A stretch of DNA of 53,035 nt from positions 1 to 53,035 of the forward strand of contig NZ_JBBIRC010000004.1 in NCBI RefSeq assembly GCF_037442045.1, in the 5' to 3' direction. Position numbers and translations under genes: made by a program. Below are positions 17,751 to 25,814 of the stretch, piece after piece (position 1 is the first letter of the stretch; each line of letters starts with the position of its first letter). The notes beneath the pieces are model-generated. The model had not been told where the DNA came from. It searched no databases and saw only the letters and a list, made by a program, of their open reading frames with translations. Origin of the DNA: Ferroplasma sp037442045 (GTDB lineage: Archaea > Thermoplasmatota > Thermoplasmata > Thermoplasmatales > Thermoplasmataceae).

Positions 17751-18317
17751 CTATCGTTTACAAACATCCAGAAAATTCTTGAAAATTTCAACTCCATATT
17801 CAGTATTGTTTACCTCTGGATGAAATTGAACTGCAAATATGTCTTTAGTTTTATGATAATACGCCTGAACTGCACAGGTATCTGATGAGGCACAGAGAAT
17901 GAATTCACCTGGCAGATTTTTTATCTCATCATTGTGGCTTTCCCATGCAGTTATGCTTTTTGGAAGATTGCTGAATATGGACTCATTTCTGATAAAAGTT
18001 ACAATCTTTTTCCCATATTCAGGATGGATTGCCTTGCTTACAGTAGATCCTGAATTCAGGGCAATAAACTGAGCACCGGCACATATTCCAAGAATAGGAT
18101 AACTGTGAGTTTCTATATACTGTTTTATATATCCAAGTTTGCCAACCTCGGATTCTATGCTAGCAGGCCCGCCAGAAAGGACAAGCCCGTCAAGCCCGTC
18201 AAGTTTTTCATTTCCAACGGTATTTGGATAGATTTCCGCGTCCACATCAAGAGATTTAACTACACGCCATTCACGATGTGTCCACTGCCCACCATTATCA
18301 ATAATCCCTATCTTCAT
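17751..18317 (-). CDS. guaAA: GMP synthase glutaminase subunit (GuaAa)
   Basis: A 188-residue class I glutamine amidotransferase that supplies ammonia to the separate archaeal ATP-pyrophosphatase subunit for XMP to GMP conversion. The start MKIGIIDNGGQWTHREWR is highly characteristic of GuaAa. The nucleophile is the Cys in LGICAGAQF and the His/Glu of the triad lie in VQFHPEVNN. The histidine that usually follows the nucleophile motif (GHQ) is alanine here (GAQ). The ATG at 18317 is chosen over 18332 because a TATA box sits 26 nt upstream. First gene of an operon with trmI. Confidence 0.9.
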   Translation of the reverse strand: MKIGIIDNGGQWTHREWRVVKSLDVDAEIYPNTVGNEKLDGLDGLVLSGGPASIESEVGKLGYIKQYIETHSYPILGICAGAQFIALNSGSTVSKAIHPEYGKKIVTFIRNESIFSNLPKSITAWESHNDEIKNLPGEFILCASSDTCAVQAYYHKTKDIFAVQFHPEVNNTEYGVEIFKNFLDVCKR

Positions 18318-18338
18318 TTCTTGATAATACATTCCGTG

Positions 18339-18347
18339 TATATAAAT
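18339..18347 (-). promoter_or_regulatory. TATA box of guaAa
   Basis: Minus-strand ATTTATATA is centred 26 nt before the ATG at 18317. This supports a leaderless transcript and the shorter protein start. Confidence 0.6.
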
Positions 18348-18488
18348 TAAAAGAATAAACTAAACTGCAAATTTTAATCTGAAATTGAAAAGCAATACCT
18401 TCTAAAATTCTTCTTTAAAAATACATGCAAGCGTATAGAAGAACGATAGTGTTAAATATTGTCATTGATTTATTATAGCGTGATAGGT

Positions 18489-19094
18489 ATGGATGGGGAA
18501 CGTTATTTATATTATATAAAACTAATAAATAACCCTGCAGGTAATTCCGCTATTGAATACTATATGGACTTATCAATGCAGATCGAAAACGATTATAGCC
18601 TCTCATCAAGCCAGATCACAGAACTTGAGTCATTGATAGATACTTATATAAAAATGAAGGCCAGCCAGCATGTAAAGGTAATAAATGCAGTGACAGGTCT
18701 GGAAGAAGAACCACCAAAAACGGTTATTGATGATTTTGGCGGAAATGCGATTTTTACCGGAAAAGAGAGCAAATATGGCATAGAATGGAGTATTTATGAG
18801 CCAAGAGCGAGCAGTAATTTATTCTTCAAAAAATGGCATTACAATGAGAAAATAGCATCGATATTGAATAAAACCCTTGAAAAGGCAATTCCAAACGGAA
18901 TACCAAATTATTTCGATATACCACCATGGATCTTTGGTAATTTTTCATACAAAGGAATACGATATATACCTTTAAGGGAGGTTATAAACAATGCCGTGGA
19001 AATGGAAATAATACCAAATAAATATTATCTTGTTCAGAGGGGAATTAGCAGAGAATTTTTAGAAAATCTGAATGACAGTAATATGTGGCTATAA
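18489..19094 (+). CDS. protein of unknown function
   Basis: A 201-residue soluble, acidic protein that I cannot assign. It begins MDGERYLYYIKLINNPAG, has a helical section around 27-55 and an aromatic-rich C-terminal half including FDIPPWIFGNFSYKGIRYIP. No metal-binding cluster, Walker motif or membrane helix is visible. The ATG at 18489 is preferred; TTG and GTG codons upstream (18459, 18465, 18480) are alternatives. It stands 44 nt before the DtxR-like regulator, whose operator lies between the two, so linkage to metal homeostasis is possible but unproven. Confidence 0.65.
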   Translation: MDGERYLYYIKLINNPAGNSAIEYYMDLSMQIENDYSLSSSQITELESLIDTYIKMKASQHVKVINAVTGLEEEPPKTVIDDFGGNAIFTGKESKYGIEWSIYEPRASSNLFFKKWHYNEKIASILNKTLEKAIPNGIPNYFDIPPWIFGNFSYKGIRYIPLREVINNAVEMEIIPNKYYLVQRGISREFLENLNDSNMWL

Positions 19095-19110
19095 TTTCTT
19101 TAAGTTAAGT

Positions 19111-19134
19111 TTAAATATTTTAGTATTATACTAA
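19111..19134 (+). promoter_or_regulatory. promoter with palindromic operator of the DtxR-like gene
   Basis: A TATA-like TTAAATATTT (19111-19120) is followed at 19120-19134 by the perfect hyphenated palindrome TTAGTAT-T-ATACTAA, which ends 4 nt before the ATG. A dimeric regulator bound there would block transcription start. Autoregulation by the encoded DtxR-family protein is the simplest reading. Confidence 0.55.
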
Positions 19135-19138
19135 TGTT

Positions 19139-19537
19139 ATGGAATACAATATCACCAGAAAAGAGAGGGACTGCATTATTGCGCTTCATGATAATTTTAG
19201 TTTTCCATTAAGATTATTTAATATAGCTGAAACTTTAAAAATTAAAGCTCCTACAGCCCATGAACTTATAAAACGGCTGGAATCAAAACATATTATAGAG
19301 AAAAAAAATGGAATAATATCCCTTACAGATTATGGGAACGCCGTCTATAATGATATTATAATGGCACACCGTACACTGGAAATAATGCTGACAAATAGCG
19401 GTGTAAATTCAGATATGGCATGCCAGCAAATTGAAAAAATAGATTACTTAATGGATGAAGTGTCAATTCAAAAGCTTTTTAAAAGCATGGGAAAGCCACA
19501 GACATGCCCACATGGAAAACCAGTAGTGCCTAAATAG
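19139..19537 (+). CDS. DtxR/IdeR-family metal-dependent regulator
   Basis: A 132-residue protein with an N-terminal winged helix (residues 5-60, recognition helix APTAHELIKRLESKHII) and a dimerisation/metal domain. The segments AHRTLEIMLTNSG, the acidic QQIEKIDYLMDE and KPQTCPHGKPV match the metal-binding domain of DtxR/MntR regulators, where CPHG is a hallmark. It likely represses metal uptake genes when Fe(II) or Mn(II) is bound; which metal is not deducible. It lacks the C-terminal SH3-like domain, as do many archaeal members. A palindrome overlaps its own promoter. Confidence 0.85.
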   Translation: MEYNITRKERDCIIALHDNFSFPLRLFNIAETLKIKAPTAHELIKRLESKHIIEKKNGIISLTDYGNAVYNDIIMAHRTLEIMLTNSGVNSDMACQQIEKIDYLMDEVSIQKLFKSMGKPQTCPHGKPVVPK

Positions 19538-19860
19538 TTAACTGACATACTCTCCATCGCAAAGAGTTGGATGTCCCCACTTTTGCTTTTGTCTTCATCT
19601 CTCACAGCATGGACAGTTTTGCGATAACCTATTGCCGAGTTTTAAGGCCGTTCCAATTCTGTACGTTGCCCCTTTAGAGGTGTCAGTGATCTCTTTGCAT
19701 GCATCTCTGTCTACATGCCGGGATATGCCTTATTCCATTTCTCTGCTCAAATTGTAAAATAGAGGGATTCCCATCAGGCAGTAAAGCTTTTTCAGAATAA
19801 TTCATTGCTGAGGGCTTCTCATACATGACTTGCTTCCATTTCAGAAGCAGTATACGTGTA
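19538..19860 (-). other. transposon-like relic, no intact gene
   Basis: This stretch is visibly richer in GC than its flanks and has no open gene. On the minus strand one frame reads GATYRIGTALKLGNRLSQNCPCCER and stops; near the gene-proximal end another short frame reads KWGHPTLCDGEYVS. The Cys-rich pieces recall the tail of TnpB-type transposases or the noncoding right end of such elements, but I cannot fix family or ends. It lies between the DtxR gene and the histidine phosphatase gene. Confidence 0.3.
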
Positions 19861-19926
19861 TGAATTAATATTTAAACGATATATGTACACATTTGCACTT
19901 CATCCACATCGCAAGTTCAGTAACTT

Positions 19927-20508
19927 TCATGCTTCAATTATTTGTAAAATTTTTTTTATTCTTTGGGATACAAGGAGAGACCCAATTGCCAGCAGTTTTT
20001 GTGAAGTTAAATCTATGGTAGACATTGATGCGTGCCTTATATCTATGCCAAAGCTTTCTTCTTCGTCCATGCCCAGATAGTGGGCAAGTACACATCTTAT
20101 TGGAAATGAATGGCTTACAACAATGTAGTTCCCATCGTAAGAATTTATAAGGCTGATCATTCTATCTGCCTGGGATTGAAAAGATTCCATCCCCAGTTCA
20201 TTGCGTGATTTATCTGGTATGTCTACAATTCTTTTTCCATTATATTCTCCGAAATCTGACTCTATTGCCCGATTATCTGTCACTATATCCAGATTCAAAT
20301 ACTGGTTTATTATGTGTGCAGTTTCAACGGCACGCAAAACGGGGCTTGATACAATTCCGTCAAACTTTAATCCTTTTAACTGTTCACCAGTAAATCTTGC
20401 CTGTTCTATTCCTTCTTCTGTTAATCTGTACTTGTTAAGTTCGGTGGAAAGTATGCCATTTCTATTTGTATAGCTTTCACCATGCCTTATAAGTACTGCA
20501 TATTTCAT
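19927..20508 (-). CDS. histidine phosphatase (phosphoglycerate mutase-like)
   Basis: A 193-residue member of the histidine phosphatase superfamily: the phospho-acceptor motif is LIRHGES (His9), an arginine lies in SSPVLRAVETA, the catalytic acid in NRAIESDFGEYNG and the second histidine in VVSHSFPIR. Members include cofactor-dependent PGM, CobC and broad phosphatases; since an independent-type ApgM is also in the window, a phosphatase role is more likely than glycolytic mutase. The ATG at 20508 is used; an in-frame TTG lies 6 nt upstream. Confidence 0.85.
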   Translation of the reverse strand: MKYAVLIRHGESYTNRNGILSTELNKYRLTEEGIEQARFTGEQLKGLKFDGIVSSPVLRAVETAHIINQYLNLDIVTDNRAIESDFGEYNGKRIVDIPDKSRNELGMESFQSQADRMISLINSYDGNYIVVSHSFPIRCVLAHYLGMDEEESFGIDIRHASMSTIDLTSQKLLAIGSLLVSQRIKKILQIIEA

Positions 20509-20644
20509 AATCAATATATTATTAAATAGTTAATAATTCTATTGAATTTATTCGGAGTTTATGCTCTAGTTTATGGGAAAAATGATGGTGTATTGATATA
20601 GCTGTAAAACTGATAATGCCCTGCATAATTTATATTTGAAGGTA

Positions 20645-20830
20645 AAAAAAATGCAGAAACGATTTGAAATAGTGAAATAGTGAAAGAGTTAATATATACT
20701 TTCCTGCAGGATGGCAAAGAAGGAAAGACGAAGCCGATGAAATGATTTCTGAATGCAGTAATGAAAGAAGGAGCAAACATGCAGGTAGCAGCTTTTTCTC
20801 AGGAAAGAACCGAAAAAAGGAAAACATAAT
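20645..20830 (+). pseudogene. IS256-like (mutator) transposase relic
   Basis: On the plus strand the reading EIVKELIYTFLQDG, then an in-frame TGA, then FLNAVMKEGANMQVAA and QERTEKRKT resembles the N-terminal region of IS256-family transposases, where a short helix segment leads to an ERTxxRxxYRNGY block. Stops at the TGA and after RKT show it is dead. Nothing of the catalytic DDE domain is visible, so the assignment rests on a short stretch. The gap from 20509 to this relic shows nothing else. Confidence 0.35.
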
Positions 20831-20874
20831 TTGCGATTTATACTTAATCTGTAATATACGCCTATGTACAAAGA

Positions 20875-21509
20875 AAGCGGGCTTCCTGCTTCAGGGATCT
20901 GCCGTTCTTAAAACATTGTGCATTGTTATGCACCTGCTTCATTCGCAGCGTAGGCAGTCTCAGTCCTTCCTGCTTCAGGCATGTCAGGTATGCCCTGTGT
21001 ACAGGTATTCATTCTTCATGGACTGCCAAGAGGCTGACGCACTCACGGGGAACGGTTCTCCGCAAAGGTCAAGGCCACGAAGGGCTATTGCAAGTGATGC
21101 GAGCCTGTCCCTGTCGTAGTCCCGACCACAGTTTGTGCATCTGGATATTTTCCACCTTGGGTGCTTTAATTTATCACCACATACAGGACACTCGGATGAG
21201 GTCCCACGTGGATTAATATACAGTATTTTTCTTTCAGATTTGTATTCAACCATATTCTGGAATTCAGAATATGGCCATCTGTTCAGGTATGTCCTGAATT
21301 TCTTTCCCTTATCATCACCACTCTTCCTTATTCCTTTCAGGTCTTCGAATACAAAGGATGCATCAGGATTATCCTTCACCAGAGCTGAAGATAACTTGTG
21401 CATTGCATCCTTTATTCTCTTTCTCTGCCTTCCCCTTGCCTGCTTTTGCATATACATGAAGTGTTTTTCTGGATATCTGTAACAGGTTCAGGACTTCGTT
21501 GGTTTTCAT
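20875..21509 (-). mobile_element. IS607-family internal-deletion derivative
   Basis: The minus strand starts at 21509 with the first ~23 codons of an IS607 serine-recombinase gene (MKTNEVLNLLQISRKTLHVY), almost the same as the tnpA start at 30019. Near 21440 it passes directly into the C-terminal part of a tnpB reading frame. So the middle of the element (most of tnpA and the first half of tnpB) is gone. Below 20984 a noncoding right end contains two copies of CTGAAGCAGGAAG (minus strand), at 20966-20978 and 20882-20894. Exact ends are not determined. Confidence 0.6.
20984..21457 (-). pseudogene. tnpB: truncated TnpB (C-terminal RuvC half and zinc ribbon)
   Basis: A 157-residue open frame corresponding to the C-terminal part of a TnpB RNA-guided nuclease. 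It holds the second RuvC acidic motif FVFEDLKGIRK, the zinc ribbon SSECPVCGDKL...CTNCG, and the last catalytic aspartate in DYDRDRLASLAIAL. The N-terminal region with the first RuvC aspartate is missing, since the frame is fused to a tnpA fragment by an internal deletion. It should not be an active nuclease, though the short frame is intact. Full-length TnpB is about 370-430 residues. Confidence 0.8.
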
Positions 21510-21660
21510 AATTAATTACATCTATATCTATAATACATAAAGTTATCGTTATTATTGACGATATATCTATGTTATTTCAGGTATTTTTTATACCTGTGCA
21601 AAATTTGCATCTTTGCCAAGTTTATTATTAGTTTTAATTATTGATGATCGGGGAAAAATT

Positions 21661-22908
21661 ATGAAAGAAGCAGAAAAAATGATCACAGCACTGGTTGATG
21701 TAAGGGAAGATTTTCCAATATTAAAACGGCAGATTAATGGTCACAGATTGGTATATCTTGATTCAGCGGCAACATCACAAAAACCAAAAAGTGTCATTGA
21801 CCGTATTACGAAATATTATGAAACGTCCAACGCCAATGTATTGCGCAGTGTCCATACTCTGGCTGAGGAGGCCACGGAACAATTTGAAGAATCGCGGAAA
21901 AAGATAGCAGGATTTATTCATGCACGATATCCACAGGAGATTATTTTTACCAGAGGAACTACTGAAAGTTTAAATGTGATTGCCCGTGCATGGGGAGATA
22001 AATTTTTAAAGGCAGGGGATGAGATTGTTCTTTCACCAGTGGAACACCACTCCAATTTAATTCCATGGCAACAGCTCGCTGAAAGAGTTGGAGCACATTT
22101 ACGTTTCATAGATCTCGAGAGAGATGGTACTATCACCGTTGACGCTGCAAGTGCCCGGATTAATTCCAAAACAAAAATAGTGGCTCTATCCGCCGTATCA
22201 AATGTACTTGGAACCATAAATCCTATAGCCGATATTGCCATACTTGCACATGAAGTGGGTGCTATTATTGTGGTTGATGGTGCACAGTCCGTGCCACATC
22301 AAATCACCGATGTCCAGAAATTAGGCATTGATTTTCTGGCATTTTCAGGACATAAAATGCTGGGACCTACCGGAATAGGCGTTCTGTGGGGAAGAAACGA
22401 ATTGCTAAACGCACTGGATCCAGTAATATTTGGAGGCGAAATGATTGAATATGTTGATCGTGAAAATGCCACATGGGCGGAACTCCCCGCAAAATTGGAA
22501 GGCGGAACGCCAAATATTGTGGGCGCAATAGGTCTGGGTGAAGCCACCGACTATCTGGAGAAAATTGGAATGCCAAGAATTGAAAAACACGTCCAGGCAC
22601 TAACAGAAGATGCTTATAGGAGACTGTCCAGTATTCCTGATGTAACCGTGTACGGTCCTTCTTCACCACATACTGGCGTTGTGTCCTTTAACATAGCCGG
22701 TGTTCATCCACATGATGTTGCACAGGTTCTGGATTCACAGGGTATTGCTATTCGTGCTGGCCATCACTGTGCCCAGCCACTCATGCAATGGCTTGATGTT
22801 ATAGCAACTGCTAGAGCCAGTTTTTATTTATACAATAGCAGTATTGATGTGGATTCGCTTGTGGATGCCATTAAACTTACAAGGAGGTATTTTAAAAATG
22901 GACCTTGA
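21661..22908 (+). CDS. sufS: cysteine desulfurase, SufS type
   Basis: A 415-residue PLP enzyme converting cysteine to alanine and enzyme-bound persulfide for Fe-S assembly. PLP lysine lies in FSGHKMLGPTG (about residue 230), PLP contacts in TRGTTESLN and DGAQSVPH, and the catalytic cysteine is Cys370 in RAGHHCAQPL, the short-loop group II arrangement. Arginine is mostly CGN (CGT, CGC, CGA, CGG), unlike the AGA/AGG of surrounding genes, and the gene is visibly GC-richer. The ATG at 21661 follows GGGGAAAAATT; an upstream in-frame start at 21613 is less likely. It overlaps sufU by 11 nt. Bacterial origin by transfer is inferred. Confidence 0.93.
   Translation: MKEAEKMITALVDVREDFPILKRQINGHRLVYLDSAATSQKPKSVIDRITKYYETSNANVLRSVHTLAEEATEQFEESRKKIAGFIHARYPQEIIFTRGTTESLNVIARAWGDKFLKAGDEIVLSPVEHHSNLIPWQQLAERVGAHLRFIDLERDGTITVDAASARINSKTKIVALSAVSNVLGTINPIADIAILAHEVGAIIVVDGAQSVPHQITDVQKLGIDFLAFSGHKMLGPTGIGVLWGRNELLNALDPVIFGGEMIEYVDRENATWAELPAKLEGGTPNIVGAIGLGEATDYLEKIGMPRIEKHVQALTEDAYRRLSSIPDVTVYGPSSPHTGVVSFNIAGVHPHDVAQVLDSQGIAIRAGHHCAQPLMQWLDVIATARASFYLYNSSIDVDSLVDAIKLTRRYFKNGP
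22883..22887 (+). promoter_or_regulatory. ribosome binding site of sufU
   Basis: GGAGG lies 10 nt before the ATG at 22898 inside the end of sufS. It fixes the sufU start and excludes the in-frame ATG at 22844. Confidence 0.65.
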
Positions 22909-23320
22909 TAATATTTACAGTGAAACAATCATGGATCATAGCCAGTCTCCAAGAAATTATGGCCATTTGGACCAGCCATCAAAAATTGCAGGGTTGCGTA
23001 ATCCAACATGTGGGGATCAAATTATATTGGAACTGACAATCGAGAGGGACATAATTACAGATATTCGTTTCAGTGGGCAAGGTTGTTCTATAAGTATTGC
23101 ATCTGCGTCCATGCTTACACAGGCTATCAGGGGGAAAAAAATTGGAGATGCTCTATCCCTTTCATCCAATTTCAGGGCTTCAATTACAGGTGGAAATTCA
23201 GATATTGATCTTGGTGAAATGGAAGCTTTGCGTGGTGTATCACAATTTCCCAATAGGGTGAAATGTGCCACACTTTCCATTAATGCTCTGGAGAAGGCTG
23301 TGACATCCTCCCACATTTAA
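22898..23320 (+). CDS. sufU: SufU-type Fe-S assembly sulfur-transfer protein
   Basis: A 140-residue IscU-fold protein. Cysteines are Cys38 in NPTCGD with Asp40, Cys63 in GQGCSIS and Cys123 in RVKCATLS. The opening IYSETIMDHSQSPRN and the insertion between the second and third cysteine mark it as SufU, the zinc-bound sulfur acceptor for SufS, rather than scaffold IscU. Codon use is like sufS and unlike the flanks. The gene overlaps sufS by 11 nt and ends only 8 nt before a TnpB right-end motif (23329). No sufBCD genes are in the window. Confidence 0.92.
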   Translation: MDLDNIYSETIMDHSQSPRNYGHLDQPSKIAGLRNPTCGDQIILELTIERDIITDIRFSGQGCSISIASASMLTQAIRGKKIGDALSLSSNFRASITGGNSDIDLGEMEALRGVSQFPNRVKCATLSINALEKAVTSSHI

Positions 23321-23325
23321 GGAAC

Positions 23326-23610
23326 GTAGGCTTCCTGCTTCAGCAAGTGTACTTACCCTATTCCCTCTCTTTGCAGGAGGTGGATGGTACTGGCACTTCT
23401 GCCTACAGGCATTAATTCCTCACTATCAGCAGATACTCAAATCTTTATGAGAGTGAATTTTGTTATGTTTATTGCAACATTCAAATACCTGCCAATCTAA
23501 AGCCCACATTTCTTACATTTGTATGTGCAATCTGCTAGTCTCAGGCCATGATTGATGTTGCCGTGCTTTTAACACATCTTTCAGGAGGGACGAAATCACC
23601 GCATCTCAAT
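23326..23610 (-). mobile_element. TnpB-type transposon relic (zinc-ribbon tail and right end)
   Basis: Minus-strand frame near 23580-23510 reads KHGNINHGLRLADCTYKCKKCGL and stops, which looks like a TnpB zinc ribbon with damaged first cysteines. Downstream on that strand, at 23329-23343, is CTGAAGCAGGAAGCC, the same right-end motif as in the element at 20880-20894. No further transposase sequence remains. The rest of the gap to 23875 is AT-rich and holds no gene I can see. Confidence 0.5.
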
Positions 23611-23840
23611 AATATTTATTTCGTATAGTTTTAACCTTATCTGTGTCATTAATGGTAGTTCAATAAGCCAAATTACTAACATGTTCCTTAATGCATATAT
23701 TTATAAGTTTATTATAATAAAAAATAATGGAATGAAAACAATGTGTAATAAGCTTTTGCAGAAATTTTCACATTATAATATATGGAAAAAATAACCTGAA
23801 ATTTAACAATTGTTACTAATTTTATTATAGAATAGACAGA

Positions 23841-23850
23841 CAATATATTT
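23841..23850 (+). promoter_or_regulatory. TATA box of the DUF255 gene
   Basis: CAATATATTT lies about 29 nt before the ATG at 23876 and favours this start over an in-frame TTG at 23849. Confidence 0.5.
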
Positions 23851-23875
23851 GAATAGAAAATTGAAATACATAATA

Positions 23876-25789
23876 ATGAATAAACTGGCCAATGAAAATA
23901 GCCCGTATTTAATAGAGCATTCAAATAACCCTGTAGACTGGGAACCGTGGTCTGATGAAGCATTTAACCGTGCCAGGAATGAGGATAAGCCTGTTTTTCT
24001 CAGCATAGGTTATTCCAGCTGCCACTGGTGCCATGTTATGGAACAGGAAAGTTTTATGGACCCTGAAGTTGCAAAAAAAATGAACGAGACATTTGTATGC
24101 GTAAAAGTTGACAGGGAAGAAAGACCGGATATTGATAGCCTTTACATGACTCTGAGCCAGGTAATGACAGGCACAGGTGGCTGGCCACTAAACATGATAT
24201 TAACTCCTGAAAAAAAACCTATATTTGCATTTACGTATATACCGAAATTTTCCAGGAATAATATGATAGGCATATTGGACCTGTGCACCAGTATATCATT
24301 CCTCTGGAAAAACAAAAGAGATGAACTGGAAAAAAATGGGGATGATGCAATTTCAAGGCTGGAAGGCATGAATAATAAAGGTCCGGGAAATCCAATAGAG
24401 TATAAAAGTATTATAGAGAATACATATAAAGAACTGGAAAAAAATTATGACAATGAATATGGAGGATTTGGCAGTGCACCGAAATTTCCATCATTTCATC
24501 ATATAATATTTCTTTTGAATTATTACAAAAAATACGGTTCTCAGGATGCACTGAAAATGGTGAAGCATTCCCTGCATTCCATGTATTTAGGTGGAATGTA
24601 TGACCACGTTGGAGGAGGATTCCACAGATATTCTACCGATCCGTTTTTCATGATCCCGCATTTTGAGAAAATGACATACGACCAGGCCATGGCAATAATA
24701 GCATATTCCTATGCATATGATATAACTAAAGATAATTTCTACAAAAATGTAGTTTATGAAATATATAATTTCCTGAAAGAAACAATGTTTTCTAAGGGAT
24801 TTTATACAGCAGTAGATGCAGATTCGGAGAATGAAGAGGGAAAATATTATACATGGCAATATTCAGAAATTGCACAAAATGTTGCTCAGAATTTTATTTA
24901 TGATTTTAACATACTTCCGGAAGGCAATTTTCATGACGCAAATTCACGGCAATCAGGCAAAAACATACTTTATATGAACAAAAATATTAAAGGTGACCCA
25001 ACAACAGTATACAGGAAAGAACTTGCAATGCTTAAAAAATTGAGAGCTCAAAGGAAAGAACCATTAATAGATGATAAAGTACTTGCTGATATAAATGGGC
25101 TTGTCATAAAGGGATTATCAATTGCTTCTATGATTTTCAATGATGGTGATATGCTGGAACTTGCTGAGAGCTCTGCTGATTTCATTATGAATGAAATGTA
25201 TACCAATAAGAAATTAATGCATTCCTACCGCAACGGCAGAGCATCTGTCAATGGAGGGCTTGATGATTATTCATTTATGATTTCCGGACTTCTTTCCCTT
25301 TACGAAGCATCACTGAATGAAATTTATCTTGATTATGCAAGGGAACTTCAGATAATGCTTATAAATCTGTTTTACGATAAAATAAATGGCGGTTTCTATA
25401 ACACTGCGGAAGAACTGCCTGCCATGCTCAAGGAATCGTACGATAATGCTATACCATCCGGTTTTTCATTTGAAGTCGGTAATCTCATAGTTTTTAATTA
25501 TATAGATAATAAATATGCAGAAGAACTGGAGAAATCCATGGAATCGATGGAAGGAAATATTAAAAGGCAACCGCTTTTCTTTTCCTATACAGTTTCATTC
25601 TTTTTTAACATGCTTGAATTTTATAAAGTCAGCACAGGTTCCAGTGAGGCACTGGATCTTCTTCAGCATCATTATCCATATAACTATTTCTTCCTGAAAA
25701 CCAGTGAAAATGGAATTTCTGTGTGCGATACAAATAAATGCTTCATTGTTAAAGATATATCTGGATTAAAAACACTAATCAAGTGTTAA
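23876..25789 (+). CDS. DUF255 thioredoxin-fold / six-hairpin protein (YyaL-like)
   Basis: A 637-residue protein of the YyaL/SPATA20 family. The N-terminal thioredoxin-like domain (1-160) starts NKLANENSPYLIEHSNNPVDW and has Cys49/Cys52 in SSCHWCHVM; the rest is an (alpha/alpha)6 barrel like cellobiose epimerase-type glycan enzymes, with GGGFHRYSTD and YTAVDADSENEEG conserved. Widely distributed in archaea and bacteria but without an established reaction. Length is slightly shorter than the usual 650-700. Single gene with its own TATA box. Confidence 0.88.
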   Translation: MNKLANENSPYLIEHSNNPVDWEPWSDEAFNRARNEDKPVFLSIGYSSCHWCHVMEQESFMDPEVAKKMNETFVCVKVDREERPDIDSLYMTLSQVMTGTGGWPLNMILTPEKKPIFAFTYIPKFSRNNMIGILDLCTSISFLWKNKRDELEKNGDDAISRLEGMNNKGPGNPIEYKSIIENTYKELEKNYDNEYGGFGSAPKFPSFHHIIFLLNYYKKYGSQDALKMVKHSLHSMYLGGMYDHVGGGFHRYSTDPFFMIPHFEKMTYDQAMAIIAYSYAYDITKDNFYKNVVYEIYNFLKETMFSKGFYTAVDADSENEEGKYYTWQYSEIAQNVAQNFIYDFNILPEGNFHDANSRQSGKNILYMNKNIKGDPTTVYRKELAMLKKLRAQRKEPLIDDKVLADINGLVIKGLSIASMIFNDGDMLELAESSADFIMNEMYTNKKLMHSYRNGRASVNGGLDDYSFMISGLLSLYEASLNEIYLDYARELQIMLINLFYDKINGGFYNTAEELPAMLKESYDNAIPSGFSFEVGNLIVFNYIDNKYAEELEKSMESMEGNIKRQPLFFSYTVSFFFNMLEFYKVSTGSSEALDLLQHHYPYNYFFLKTSENGISVCDTNKCFIVKDISGLKTLIKC

Positions 25790-25814
25790 ATAGCCTGATG
25801 TAATATTAAATCTT

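Noticed and set aside
20571..20871. Three overlapping Phe/Ser-rich minus-strand frames
   Set aside because: They are complementary to the IS256-like relic and AT-rich DNA and have no convincing start or motif.
21543..21562. Inverted repeat TATCGT-N8-ACGATA upstream of sufS
   Set aside because: Six-base arms in AT-rich DNA can occur by chance, it is about 100 nt from the start, and no TATA box is positioned with it.
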